Shown here: in pieces, positions 34,731 through 43,325 of the stretch
Layout of the letters: the number at the start of each line of letters is the position of its first letter
Position numbering within the stretch: the first letter of the stretch is position 1
Source of the DNA: Tagaea sp.
Lineage (GTDB): Bacteria; Pseudomonadota; Alphaproteobacteria; CACIAM-22H2
NCBI GenBank assembly: GCA_023653245.1
Contig: JAMNXK010000001.1
Location: 1 to 44,690, forward strand
Direction: 5' to 3'
DNA length: 44,690 nt
Notes under the pieces: model-generated
What the model was told of the DNA's origin: nothing
Database searches by the model: none
Seen by the model: the letters and a program-made list of their open reading frames with translations, nothing else
Program-made: the position numbers and the translations under genes

Positions 34731-36148
34731 CGGCGGAGCGGGCCCGCATTTTCGGCGTAGCGGTAGAAGAACGAGACGATCGATCGCATGAACGGACCGA
34801 CATCGTCGGCCAGGATGTACTCGTCCGGGCCGTGCGATCCGGCTCCGTGGCCGACGCCACCGAAGACGTACGGAACGCCGAGCGTTTCGGAAAACACGTA
34901 CATCGGTGCGGCACCGGCGTGAATGGGCACGATCCGCGTATCGGCGCAATGGGCGCGCGTCGCTTCGACCAGCGCCGCGACGATCGGGTCGTCAAGGCGG
35001 CTGCGCGACGCCGGATAGGACGAGCGCACCGACAGCTCGACATGCGCAAAGCCGCGCCGGTCGAGATGCGCGCGGATCAGATCGACGACGGCGTGCGTCG
35101 ACATGCCCGGCAGCAGCCGTAGATCGGCATAGGCGCGCGCGACGGAAGGTATCGCGGTTGCGGGCCCGCCCTCGCCCTGGATCCGGCCCGCCGCGATCGC
35201 GTCGATGTTGAGCGTGCACGCGAACATCGTGTCATAGAGTGCCGCTTCGCGCGTCATGCGGCAGTGCGCCTGTCGTGCGCCCAATCCGGCTAGATGGGCA
35301 TCGAGATCGAACCGTGCGGCTGCCGTCCGCCAAAGATCCATATCTGCGGCACTCGGAGACGGCACCGAAAGCCCGTCGACCGTCAAGCGGTTTTGCGCAT
35401 CGACCAGGCCAGACAGGGCCCGCACCAGCTCCCAGCTTGGGCTCGCAACCATGGCACCGTGCAAAGCATGGATGTCGCCACGCGCGGGCCCACCCCAGGC
35501 CCCGCCCGCAATTCGGAACTCGAGTAGAACCAAGCCCTTGAATCCGAGCCGGATGGTCGTAGCGCCGCGCGCATCGGACCCGAAATACGGGATGAACGCG
35601 CCGTCGCAAGCCTGCAATGCGGCGCGGTTGGCCGCGATGTACGCTGGCAGCGACGGGCTGCCGATCTCCTCTTCGCCCTCGATCAAAAAGTCGAAGGCCA
35701 GCGGAGATTCGATGCCAAGTTCGGCAAACGACCGGATCGCCGCCAAAGCACCAACGAGCGGCCCTTTGGAGTTGAATGCACCGCGCCCGACGATGCGCCT
35801 CCGTCCGGCCGTGTCGTGCACGAGTTCCCCTGCGAACGGATCCACACTCCAACCCGGTTGCCCGGCGGCGGGCTGGACATCGTAGAGTTCATAGAACAGC
35901 AATCGCGGCGCCCCCGCCTTGCCGGCAAGCGTGCCCGCGACAAACGGCGCATGTTTGCCCGGAGCCAGCCGTGTGTCGGCGCCCAGGGCGGCAAGATAGG
36001 CCGAAACCCACTCGGCCATCGCTTGAACGCCCTCGCCCGTCCGACTCACGCTTGGCTGCCGGATCGCCGCCCTGATCTCCTCGATCGTCTGCTCGGCCCG
36101 GTCCGATACGTGGGCAAGAACGCGCGCCTCGTCGGAACCGGCCGCCAT
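34727..36148 (-). CDS. M20-family metallopeptidase with atypical metal-site residues
   Basis: The 473-residue M20/ArgE/DapE-type hydrolase lies inside a peptide-import operon, so it probably cleaves imported dipeptides or acylated amino acids. The usual first Zn motif His-x-Asp reads ELYDVQP (Leu88-Tyr89-Asp90). The bridging Asp in GRG-x-x-Asp reads GRGAFNSKG (Asn126). The catalytic Glu pair (GEEE, 159-161) and the late His (GAGSHGPDE) remain. Some M20 subgroups may naturally carry such changes, so inactivity is not proven. ATG 36148 shares one base with the dppA stop. Confidence 0.85.
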   Translation of the reverse strand: MAAGSDEARVLAHVSDRAEQTIEEIRAAIRQPSVSRTGEGVQAMAEWVSAYLAALGADTRLAPGKHAPFVAGTLAGKAGAPRLLFYELYDVQPAAGQPGWSVDPFAGELVHDTAGRRRIVGRGAFNSKGPLVGALAAIRSFAELGIESPLAFDFLIEGEEEIGSPSLPAYIAANRAALQACDGAFIPYFGSDARGATTIRLGFKGLVLLEFRIAGGAWGGPARGDIHALHGAMVASPSWELVRALSGLVDAQNRLTVDGLSVPSPSAADMDLWRTAAARFDLDAHLAGLGARQAHCRMTREAALYDTMFACTLNIDAIAAGRIQGEGGPATAIPSVARAYADLRLLPGMSTHAVVDLIRAHLDRRGFAHVELSVRSSYPASRSRLDDPIVAALVEATRAHCADTRIVPIHAGAAPMYVFSETLGVPYVFGGVGHGAGSHGPDEYILADDVGPFMRSIVSFFYRYAENAGPLRR

Positions 36149-37665
36149 CACACGATTTCTTCCGCGATGATCAGATCGTCCGAACGCGGACGCCATTGCA
36201 GACCGGGCGCCGCACCATAGATCACCCGATGAGCGTAGAGCGGCACCGCGATGGCATCGTCGCGCAGCTTCTTGATCAGATCGCCGACCAACCCCACGCG
36301 CTCGGGCCCATCGGATGTATTGGCTCTGTCGATCATGGCGTCGAGTTCTGGATCGCGCCAGCCCGACCAATGTCCGCGGCTATAGAGGAAGGCGATGATT
36401 TGCGGCAGCGGATCGAGCCAGACATTGCCGTGCGGCTGGATGAAGACGGGACCGATGCGATTGGCGCGGATGTCGTCGGCAAAGGTGCCGTATTCGACCG
36501 TACGCACGCGTACATTGAGGCCGATGCGGCGCAGCTGCGCGCCAACGGCGAGCGCCGTTTCGCGATCGAGAGGATAGCGCCCGACGGCTCCGCCCAACTC
36601 GATCTCCTTGCCGCGCAGGCCCAAAGCGTCGATCAATTGGCGTGCTTGGTCGGGATCGTAAGGAAAATCTCCGTGCACATCTTTCGGCACGCCTTGGATC
36701 GCCGCACCGAAGATCGTGCGGACCGGATCGGCATATCCCTTCAGAAGGCCGCGCACGATCTCTTCGCGATTGATGCCGAGAGCGATGGCGCGGCGGAAGC
36801 GCGGATCGTTCGCGGGCTCGGCCAACTTGTTGAACTGGACGACCATCACGCGGTTGCTGGACTCGCTCAGTATCTGTACGCCGTCGGCCGGCGCGATCGC
36901 GCCGGCTTGGGTCGGCGACAAGGACGTGACCAGATGGACGGCTCCGGTTTTGACAGCGGAGATTCGCGCAATCTCCTCGGGGATCGGGCGGAACACGATG
37001 CGCTTGAAGCGCGGCGCGTCGGGCCCGCGATAGGCAGCATTGGCGTTGAGCGTCACTTCCTCGTTGCGACGCCAGCGCTCGAACGTATACGGCCCCGATC
37101 CAATCGGCGCTTCGGCGAATTTTGCGCCGACGGACGCCGTATATTTCGGCGGGACCAATTGGAGGTTGGTCATGCGCGCTTCGAACAGCGCGTCGGGGCC
37201 GTTGGTCTCGACCGTAACCGACGAGGGCGACTCGATCTCGACGGCGCTGAGATTGTTGAAAAAGCTCCTGATCGGCGAGCGCGTTTCGGGCGCGTTGAGG
37301 CGCGCGATCGTGTAGCCGACCGCTTCGGCATCCACTGGCTCGCCGTTGGAAAAGGCCATACCGTCGCGCAGGCGCAGGCGCCATTTTGACGGCGACACGC
37401 GCTCGGCCGACACGGCCGCACCCGGCCCGACCGTCATGTCGGGACGGCGCATCAGGACGGGCGTGTAGAGATGGCGCTGGACGATGCCGGTCAGCGTGTC
37501 GACGCGGAACGCGGGATCGAGCGAGACGATGTCGCCCGTCTGCCCGACGATCAGCGTGTCGCTGGCAAACCGAGCCGCCGCAATGCGCGGCAACGCGCTG
37601 AAAGCCCCAGCAGCACTCATGCCAACGAGAACCGCTCGCCGGGTCGGATTTCCACGCATACGCAT
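36148..37665 (-). CDS. dppA: Peptide/nickel-type ABC binding protein, DppA family
   Basis: The 505-residue family-5 solute-binding protein has a Tat-like signal (NPTRRAVLVGMSAAGAF). Motifs TLIVGQTGDIVSLDPAF and IGSGPYTFERWRRNEEVTL are typical, as is the DPRFRRAIALGINREEIV block. AGGGAGGAA precedes ATG 37665. It delivers peptides or related compounds to DppBCDF encoded downstream. Confidence 0.93.
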   Translation of the reverse strand: MRMRGNPTRRAVLVGMSAAGAFSALPRIAAARFASDTLIVGQTGDIVSLDPAFRVDTLTGIVQRHLYTPVLMRRPDMTVGPGAAVSAERVSPSKWRLRLRDGMAFSNGEPVDAEAVGYTIARLNAPETRSPIRSFFNNLSAVEIESPSSVTVETNGPDALFEARMTNLQLVPPKYTASVGAKFAEAPIGSGPYTFERWRRNEEVTLNANAAYRGPDAPRFKRIVFRPIPEEIARISAVKTGAVHLVTSLSPTQAGAIAPADGVQILSESSNRVMVVQFNKLAEPANDPRFRRAIALGINREEIVRGLLKGYADPVRTIFGAAIQGVPKDVHGDFPYDPDQARQLIDALGLRGKEIELGGAVGRYPLDRETALAVGAQLRRIGLNVRVRTVEYGTFADDIRANRIGPVFIQPHGNVWLDPLPQIIAFLYSRGHWSGWRDPELDAMIDRANTSDGPERVGLVGDLIKKLRDDAIAVPLYAHRVIYGAAPGLQWRPRSDDLIIAEEIV

Positions 37666-37697
37666 GACCGTTCCTCCCTGAAGTTGACGTTGCCGAA

Positions 37698-38477
37698 CTA
37701 CCCTTTGCGGTAGATTTCCCGAAATGCTTTCACGTCGGCGAGCGATCCGTCGCGCAAGCGCGAGATGTCGCTGCCCGAATTGACGAACTGGTAGCCGCGT
37801 TCGAACATGTCCATCCACGTGCACCCGGGATGCGGCACCGTGCCCATCGGCAAACCTGCGGCCTTGATGCGCGCTTCCGCATGGCCAATCAGCCGTGCGA
37901 CTTCCGGGTGCTTGAGGTTTCCCATCTGGCCGACCGTCGCCGACAGATCGTGCGGGCCGATGAAAACGAGGTCGATTCCTTCGACGGCGAGGATCGCATC
38001 GATGTTCCCAACGGCCGTCGCGGACTCGATCTGGATAGCGACCAGCAATTCGGCGGCGCAGGTCGCGACATAATTGGCGGCCATGCCGTAGCTCGAGGCG
38101 CGAACCGAGCTCGACGCCGTGCCTCGCCGTCCGCGCGGCGGATAGAGGCACGCAGCCACTGCCGCCCGCGCTTCGTCCGCCGTATCGACGCTCGGGATCA
38201 GAACCGCTTCGGCCCCCACGTCGAGTACGCGCTTGAGATAGACATGGTCGTTCCAAGGCACCCGCACGACGCCGACAGTTCCGGTCGCCGACATCGCCTG
38301 AAGCTGCGCAGAGAGCGAAGACGGATCGCCCAAGCCATGTTCCTGGTCGAGCACGATATAGTCGAAGCCGGCAAGGCTCAGCAGCTCCGTTACATGCGGG
38401 TCGCCCAGCATCGACCAGCACCCGAGCACATTCTCACCGCGCTGGAGACGCGCCTTCAGCCCGTTTGTCCGATACAT
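37698..38477 (-). CDS. HpcH/HpaI-type class II aldolase
   Basis: This is a 259-residue TIM-barrel pyruvate aldolase. Family residues visible are His47 (LDQEHGLGD), Arg72 (VRVPWND) and Glu151 (IQIESA, metal ligand). Relatives cleave 4-hydroxy-2-oxo acids to pyruvate plus an aldehyde (HpaI, GarL, RhmA). ATG 38477 is chosen over a longer frame because AGGGAT and normal N-terminal similarity (GLKARLQRGENVLGCW) start there. It is the first gene of the operon that continues with dppA. Its role with peptide transport is unclear; it may degrade a 2-oxo acid left after peptide hydrolysis. Confidence 0.88.
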   Translation of the reverse strand: MYRTNGLKARLQRGENVLGCWSMLGDPHVTELLSLAGFDYIVLDQEHGLGDPSSLSAQLQAMSATGTVGVVRVPWNDHVYLKRVLDVGAEAVLIPSVDTADEARAAVAACLYPPRGRRGTASSSVRASSYGMAANYVATCAAELLVAIQIESATAVGNIDAILAVEGIDLVFIGPHDLSATVGQMGNLKHPEVARLIGHAEARIKAAGLPMGTVPHPGCTWMDMFERGYQFVNSGSDISRLRDGSLADVKAFREIYRKG

Positions 38478-38750
38478 CCGATATCCCTGGTTATGGCTCA
38501 GAAACGTTATTCTTCTGCGTCTTTGCCCGGGCCGCAAATATGCAGTCAGCCAACAGACATAGGCTGTGCCTATGATTGGCGCTTACGATCGGGTGGGTTG
38601 CCCCGGGTTTCGTGGACACCGAGCCAGGTTTCACATGGATTTGGAGGCACACCCTTGCGCAGAAAATGACGTCAGGTGCGAGTCCAATGGCGGTGCGCGG
38701 GCTCGGGTGGTTGACATGTCGATACGATTCTACTTCACGCCGCTTCTGGC
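38478..38750. other. Intergenic region upstream of the aldolase-dpp operon
   Basis: This 273-bp gap lies between the aldolase start and the 3' end of the small mobilisation protein gene. It marks the border between catabolic cargo and mobilisation genes. It must contain the promoter of the minus-strand operon, but no convincing -35/-10 pair or palindrome stands out. No gene is supported. Confidence 0.5.
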
Positions 38751-39239
38751 CTATTTCCGAGCGGCCGCACGAATGAGTTCGATAACCTGATCTTTCGTCA
38801 AACCCGCCGCCGCGATCGCGCGCATGATTTCGCGAACGCCTTCGAGCGAGAGACCGCGCGCTTTTTGCTCTTCCGTCAGGATGTCGGAGGCCACGTCGCC
38901 GTTATAGGCCGCCCGGCCTTGCTCGATTTTCGTGGCGTTCTCACGCCGACGGCGCCGGATGCTGTTCAACTGTTTCAGCAGATCGGCCTCGCGTTTGCCC
39001 ATCTTCGTCGCCTTCGCCTCCCGGGCGGCGATTTCCGCCTTCCGGTCGAGCGCGCGCGCCGGCAAGTCTACCGCACCGTCGCCGAAATCGGACTTGGGGT
39101 CGCGGTTCGGCGTCGCCGACGCGGGCTTTTCCGCGTGCTTGCGTGTCGGCATCGTTGGAGGCGAAGCGGTCTGGGTGGTCACCGGAAAGTTCGAGATGGC
39201 CGCCCCATCCCTCTGATCGGATTTGGATTTGTCTGCCAT
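38751..39239 (-). CDS. Small charged coiled protein, probable mobilisation accessory factor
   Basis: The 162-residue hydrophilic protein has an N-terminal low-complexity half and a basic coiled stretch (KREADLLKQLNSIRRRRREN). The end is helical (TKDQVIELIRAAARK). I do not recognise a named family. It is divergent from the relaxase gene, the usual place of MobC/TraC-like accessory proteins that help the relaxase bind oriT. ATG 39239 has a good AAGGAG; the longer frame from 39293 is less likely. Confidence 0.6.
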   Translation of the reverse strand: MADKSKSDQRDGAAISNFPVTTQTASPPTMPTRKHAEKPASATPNRDPKSDFGDGAVDLPARALDRKAEIAAREAKATKMGKREADLLKQLNSIRRRRRENATKIEQGRAAYNGDVASDILTEEQKARGLSLEGVREIMRAIAAAGLTKDQVIELIRAAARK

Positions 39240-39554
39240 TGATCGCTCCTTGAAGTGCGCGGCCCCGGGCACCGGTTCAGCTCGCGATCCCATCGTCGCC
39301 CCACGCGCTTAAGATCGGCTCGCGACGCGGGCGGCCCGCCCCAGAGCCTCTTGCGGCGCCTACAGGACGGCGCGGCAAAGCCCCTCAGCGCCGGACGTTC
39401 GTCGAATTAAGCGACCCCGAGTCATGCTTTGGAGGAACAAGCGGTCGCCGCTAGTCGGCCGCCGTTCCCCTCGGCCGAGCGCCCTCGGGCGCGAGGCCGA
39501 GGCGCAATAACGCATCGACAAGATTCCCGATGCTCTGAACTAGCGGAGGAAGCA
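39240..39554. other. Intergenic region between mobilisation genes, candidate oriT
   Basis: This 315-bp gap lies between the divergent accessory gene and the relaxase gene, the standard oriT position in MobQ-like systems. It holds TTAAGCGACCCC (39407-39418), which loosely resembles MobQ nic cores of the TAAGTGCGCCC type. A nested hairpin spans 39470-39501 (CTCGGCC with GGCCGAG, inner GCGCCC with GGGCGC). The GGAGGAAG ribosome site for the relaxase is at its right end. The oriT assignment is inference. Confidence 0.45.
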
Positions 39555-42500
39555 ATGATCCGGGGCGACGACGATGAAATCTGGCAGCAACGCAACGGCC
39601 GCCTCGATGAATCGGCCGAACTATCGCACCTCAAGGCCTTACTCCACGGCAAGGCCGGACCGGCAGTCAAAATTTCATGGACACCCCATCGGTCCAAAGA
39701 CAGGCCGCGCTCCACGGTTTCGGCAAAGGAACTCGGCTACCGCGCCCTTCCGCTCGACGGTTCCGTGAAATTCTCTGGGGATGTTTCGAGCTTCCACTTC
39801 CGGATCTCCTCGACGTCGCGCCGGCCGCTGGGGAAAACGCCGCGCGCCATTCACAAGGGCGTGCGGGTGGCGCTCTACCCGTCCAAACGGGAAGCCAGAA
39901 TTCTCAAGACGGTCCCGGGCGCGAAGCGGCATCGTGCGGCGCGCGTGTGGTCGGTGCCCCGTGGCCACGCATTTCTCAGGACCTCACTCGGCATGACCAT
40001 GGCGTCGGAGTTTGCCCGAGCGGCAGCCGCCAAGAATAGAGACATCGATCCTGTCGGAGCAGCGCTGACGCGAGCCCAGAGCCACCAACGCTATGTGGAA
40101 CGCTCAGGCGGATACGCCCGCCGTGCCGACGAATTGGAAACGGACGGCGATGGGCAAATCACGATGGGAACGATCGGCGAGACGCCCGAGGCCCGCCGTG
40201 CGTTCTGGACGGCCGCAAGCGCCGCCGAACGGCGCTGCGACGCTCGCATCCAGCAAAGGCTGATCTGCGAGCTTCCATTCTGGGTGTCGGCATCGGATCG
40301 CCGCGAAATCCTTCGCCGCTTCTGCGGAGAATTCACCTCGAGGGGGCTGGGCTGGTTTGCGGCCGCGCATTTGCCTGATCGACACGGCGACCTAAGGAAC
40401 CATCACGCGCACATCGTCATCGCGACACGGCCGTTCGGCCCTAACCAAACCGGATCGAAAAACTGGAGATTCGCCGAAAGCAAGGACCGCACCGCGCAAG
40501 GCCAGCAATGGTTGACGCATTTGCGCCACCGCTTTGCCGAAGCGCTCAACGCGGTCGTCCTTGAATCGCACCGTCGCACCGGACGTCCCATCGTGCACCT
40601 GTACGATCCACGCCGAAACATCGAGCGCGGAATCACCCAGGCGCCTGGCGAGCATCTTGGAAACGCGCGAAGCGCCATCCGCCGCTGCGGGAGAGCCGTC
40701 TCATCCCCCACACCTGAGCCGGACGCCTTCGAAGTGATGATGAGCCTCATCCGTTCCATGAGCCACGATCGCGAGGCGCTTACGCACGCGCGCGAAAGGC
40801 TGGCGGAATTCCTAGTCGGCACGGCGCCGCGAAACCTAGATTCGGACGCTCACAAGCAGATCCTTGTTCGCCTGACACGGGCCGCTGTCGCGATCGAGCA
40901 ATGCGACGACGCGCTCGAACGGTTGCTTGGTGATGACGGCGTTCAAACTCCTACGCTCGATATCGACGCCGATCAAACCTTGGACATCGACCTCGGCGAT
41001 CTCTTGGCGCCGTTCTCGCACGCGGGTCGGCTTACCGTCCGTGCAGTCGACGCGATCGACGCATGGATTGCCGCCGAGACTTTGCAAGAAATCGCACAAA
41101 CGCCGCCAAACGAGGACCAGATTGGCGATCGGAGCGAGACACGGCAGCTCGACACGATCGACAGCATTCGGGAACGCGACGAAATCAATCGGCGCAAACG
41201 CGACGTGTCGGACCACACCACGGCCGCAACGCCTCATTTGTTGCCAGAGTCGACGGCTGAGCACGAACTCGACCATCGCCCGAGACCGAAGGATCAGGAT
41301 GCAACGACCGTTGCGCGGCAGGAGCGCACCGCACCGGCTGCACTTCCCGAGCGCACTGCCGATACTCATACGCCGCGAACGGGGGCGCGGCAGGCGCATA
41401 CCAAGAAGTCGCCGCGTCAAAAAATGCAGCCGATCCAAGAACGCCCGAACGAGGCCCCCAGTTCTACGAAGCTCGTCGACGAGTTTTCGTTTCGCCACCG
41501 ATACGCTGACGACGCCGACGCGCTCGCGCGAGCTGACCGAATGGGACGCGGATCGAATAGAATGTGGTTCAGCCACGAAATTGATCCGCAGTGGGCGCGC
41601 GAGAGGATCATCGAGAAAATCCGCGAAGCATCGGATTGGTTGCCAGGGCCACGCGATGGTCGCGCCGTGATCGAAGAAAATGAAGAAGCGCTCTTCGTCC
41701 ACATCGGTGGAGAGCCGCGCATTCGGATCGAGTATTCGCGCGCACGCGGCTGGAATGTCTCGAGAACCGACGCTCATCCGGAGGGGCGCTTGTCGTTCGG
41801 TGATGGGCCGCTCGGCTCCAGACTTTCGAGCGATTTTTGGATCGGAGTCGTGCGAACGCTCGTGACCCATGCCGCGCTCGCCCCCGGGCTACATGCCATC
41901 CGAAACGAAATCCAAGAAGAGATGAAGGACGCGCATCTGCACTTCAAGGACGGCTATGGCGTGTTGGGCTCATACGAACGGCCGCGCGGCGATACCGAGC
42001 CCAGGATCGTCGTGCGCGCGGATGGTGGTTACATAGAGTGTTGGGGCTTCGACCACCAATTGGCGGCGGTGTTCAAGAAACTGATCGTGAAGCGGCGCGG
42101 CGAAGATCTCGACATGCCACTCTCGATGATCGTGAAGATGCGTGCGGAAAGATTCTGCCAAGATTCGCCTCAAGCGGTCGGGATGTCCGCGAAGGAATGG
42201 GCGGCATACGACGCCGATCTCGCCAATCGGCAAGGCTCGCCTCCTGCCCGCCCATGGCCTGAGCGTGTGTACCTCGAGTCTGATACGACCGAGGCCCGCG
42301 CTGAAGAGCGGCAACAACAACAAGCTCGGCAGGAAGAGAGAATGGCCGATCGCTTTCAATGGGAAAGTCGGTTCTACGAATTGCTCGATGAGGAGGAGAG
42401 AAAGCGCAAGCCGGGGGTGATACGAACGATCACGCGGACCATCGGCCGCTGGTTCGGCGGCGAAGAGAAGGATCGCAAGCATTCGCGTGTCGAAGAACCA

Positions 42501-42653
42501 GCCCGCGACCGACAACAGCAAGCCGCGCCAACGTCTAGCGTCGAGCCGCGTCCGCCGTCTCTCCAATCGAGCGTGCCCGGGGCAAAGCCGGATACGCCCA
42601 CGGCAGCGCCACCGACATTGCGGCGCGGGCGAGACGACGGTTGGGAACGCTGA
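39555..42653 (+). CDS. Relaxase, MobA/MobL- or VirD2-like, with long C-terminal region
   Basis: This is a 1032-residue protein. The nuclease-like region runs to about residue 330: AALTRAQSHQRYVERSGGYA, ASAAERRCDARIQQRLICEL, then the metal-binding HUH signature in LRNHHAHIVIATRPF (His283-His284-Ala-His286). A relaxase nicks oriT and pilots the strand during conjugation; the nucleophile Tyr may be in RYVERSGGYA. Residues 400-1032 are a long, charged region with no domain I recognise, ending in a Gln/Arg-rich tail. ATG 39555 is chosen for its GGAGGAAG; the upstream TTG 39429 frame would cross the candidate oriT hairpin. No coupling protein or secretion genes are present. Confidence 0.8.
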   Translation: MIRGDDDEIWQQRNGRLDESAELSHLKALLHGKAGPAVKISWTPHRSKDRPRSTVSAKELGYRALPLDGSVKFSGDVSSFHFRISSTSRRPLGKTPRAIHKGVRVALYPSKREARILKTVPGAKRHRAARVWSVPRGHAFLRTSLGMTMASEFARAAAAKNRDIDPVGAALTRAQSHQRYVERSGGYARRADELETDGDGQITMGTIGETPEARRAFWTAASAAERRCDARIQQRLICELPFWVSASDRREILRRFCGEFTSRGLGWFAAAHLPDRHGDLRNHHAHIVIATRPFGPNQTGSKNWRFAESKDRTAQGQQWLTHLRHRFAEALNAVVLESHRRTGRPIVHLYDPRRNIERGITQAPGEHLGNARSAIRRCGRAVSSPTPEPDAFEVMMSLIRSMSHDREALTHARERLAEFLVGTAPRNLDSDAHKQILVRLTRAAVAIEQCDDALERLLGDDGVQTPTLDIDADQTLDIDLGDLLAPFSHAGRLTVRAVDAIDAWIAAETLQEIAQTPPNEDQIGDRSETRQLDTIDSIRERDEINRRKRDVSDHTTAATPHLLPESTAEHELDHRPRPKDQDATTVARQERTAPAALPERTADTHTPRTGARQAHTKKSPRQKMQPIQERPNEAPSSTKLVDEFSFRHRYADDADALARADRMGRGSNRMWFSHEIDPQWARERIIEKIREASDWLPGPRDGRAVIEENEEALFVHIGGEPRIRIEYSRARGWNVSRTDAHPEGRLSFGDGPLGSRLSSDFWIGVVRTLVTHAALAPGLHAIRNEIQEEMKDAHLHFKDGYGVLGSYERPRGDTEPRIVVRADGGYIECWGFDHQLAAVFKKLIVKRRGEDLDMPLSMIVKMRAERFCQDSPQAVGMSAKEWAAYDADLANRQGSPPARPWPERVYLESDTTEARAEERQQQQARQEERMADRFQWESRFYELLDEEERKRKPGVIRTITRTIGRWFGGEEKDRKHSRVEEPARDRQQQAAPTSSVEPRPPSLQSSVPGAKPDTPTAAPPTLRRGRDDGWER

Positions 42654-42977
42654 GCGTCAAGCCGGCGGCAACCGCGGCGGATAGATCGTAGACGCATCGG
42701 GAATATGGAGCACTGATGCCTGCCGCGCGCGCGGGGCGCCTACCATACTGTCCTTAAAAACAGCTGTGGGCCGATTCGTCCCGAAGCGACCACGAGTTCT
42801 GAAACGCGGTGTTGGCGCGGGCTCGATGGCATTTGCTGGGCAACACCGGATGCAGTCTGTGCGATGTACGGCATAGCCAAGTATCCGGTCGCCGGAATAC
42901 ATCAAGGTAAATCAAATATTTAGAATGGATTTAGCCACCGCGAGCCGTTTTTAAAGACGGCCGCTTACCGTTTCGGC
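42654..42977. other. Intergenic region before the excisionase-like gene
   Basis: This 324-bp gap has no supported gene. Its right part (about 42900-42955) is locally AT-rich (AAATCAAATATTTAG, GTTTTTAAAGACGG), which fits a promoter or a regulatory site for the recombination genes. An 82-codon open frame on the minus strand has no recognisable features. Confidence 0.4.
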
Positions 42978-43325
42978 ATGACTTCGCGCCGTCATCGCGT
43001 CGCTGCGGACATGCCGCCTGGGAGCCCGTTCCCGGCCCGTGATCGCGCGCGCGCCGACATACCCGATGCGACGCCGGCTCAGCCGCGGCTGATAACGCTC
43101 CGGGGCGCGCTTGCCTACACGTCCATGTCGAAACGGACCTTCATGTCGACGTTCGGGTGCAACCTCACCCCGATCCGGGCCGGCGGCGCGAAGGTCTGGT
43201 TCGACCGCCTCGAATTGGATCGGCTTATCTCGCGCAAATCTGGCTATCGCGCCTACGAAAACGATCCGCTCAAGCTCGACGATCGGGTTTTCGTCCAGGC
43301 GCAGTTGGAAAAGCGTCTCCGGTGA
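42978..43325 (+). CDS. Excisionase-like helix-turn-helix protein (putative RDF)
   Basis: The 115-residue protein has a compact AlpA/Xis/MerR-like winged-helix segment: LITLRGALAYTSMSKRTFMS, then VWFDRLELDRLISRKSG. Such proteins bend DNA at att sites and drive excision by a tyrosine integrase, or regulate it. The gene is convergent with the integrase and overlaps its 3' end by 56 bp. ATG 42978 has no clear ribosome site, so an internal start is possible. Confidence 0.65.
   Translation: MTSRRHRVAADMPPGSPFPARDRARADIPDATPAQPRLITLRGALAYTSMSKRTFMSTFGCNLTPIRAGGAKVWFDRLELDRLISRKSGYRAYENDPLKLDDRVFVQAQLEKRLR

Noticed and set aside
38595..38640. GGTTTCGTGGACACC-like sequence resembling some IS ends
   Set aside because: Only one short end-like stretch is visible, with no transposase remnant or matching partner, so it is too weak to call.
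42657..42905. 82-codon minus-strand open frame in the relaxase-excisionase gap
   Set aside because: No ribosome site or known motif, and its composition is unremarkable; it is treated as non-coding.
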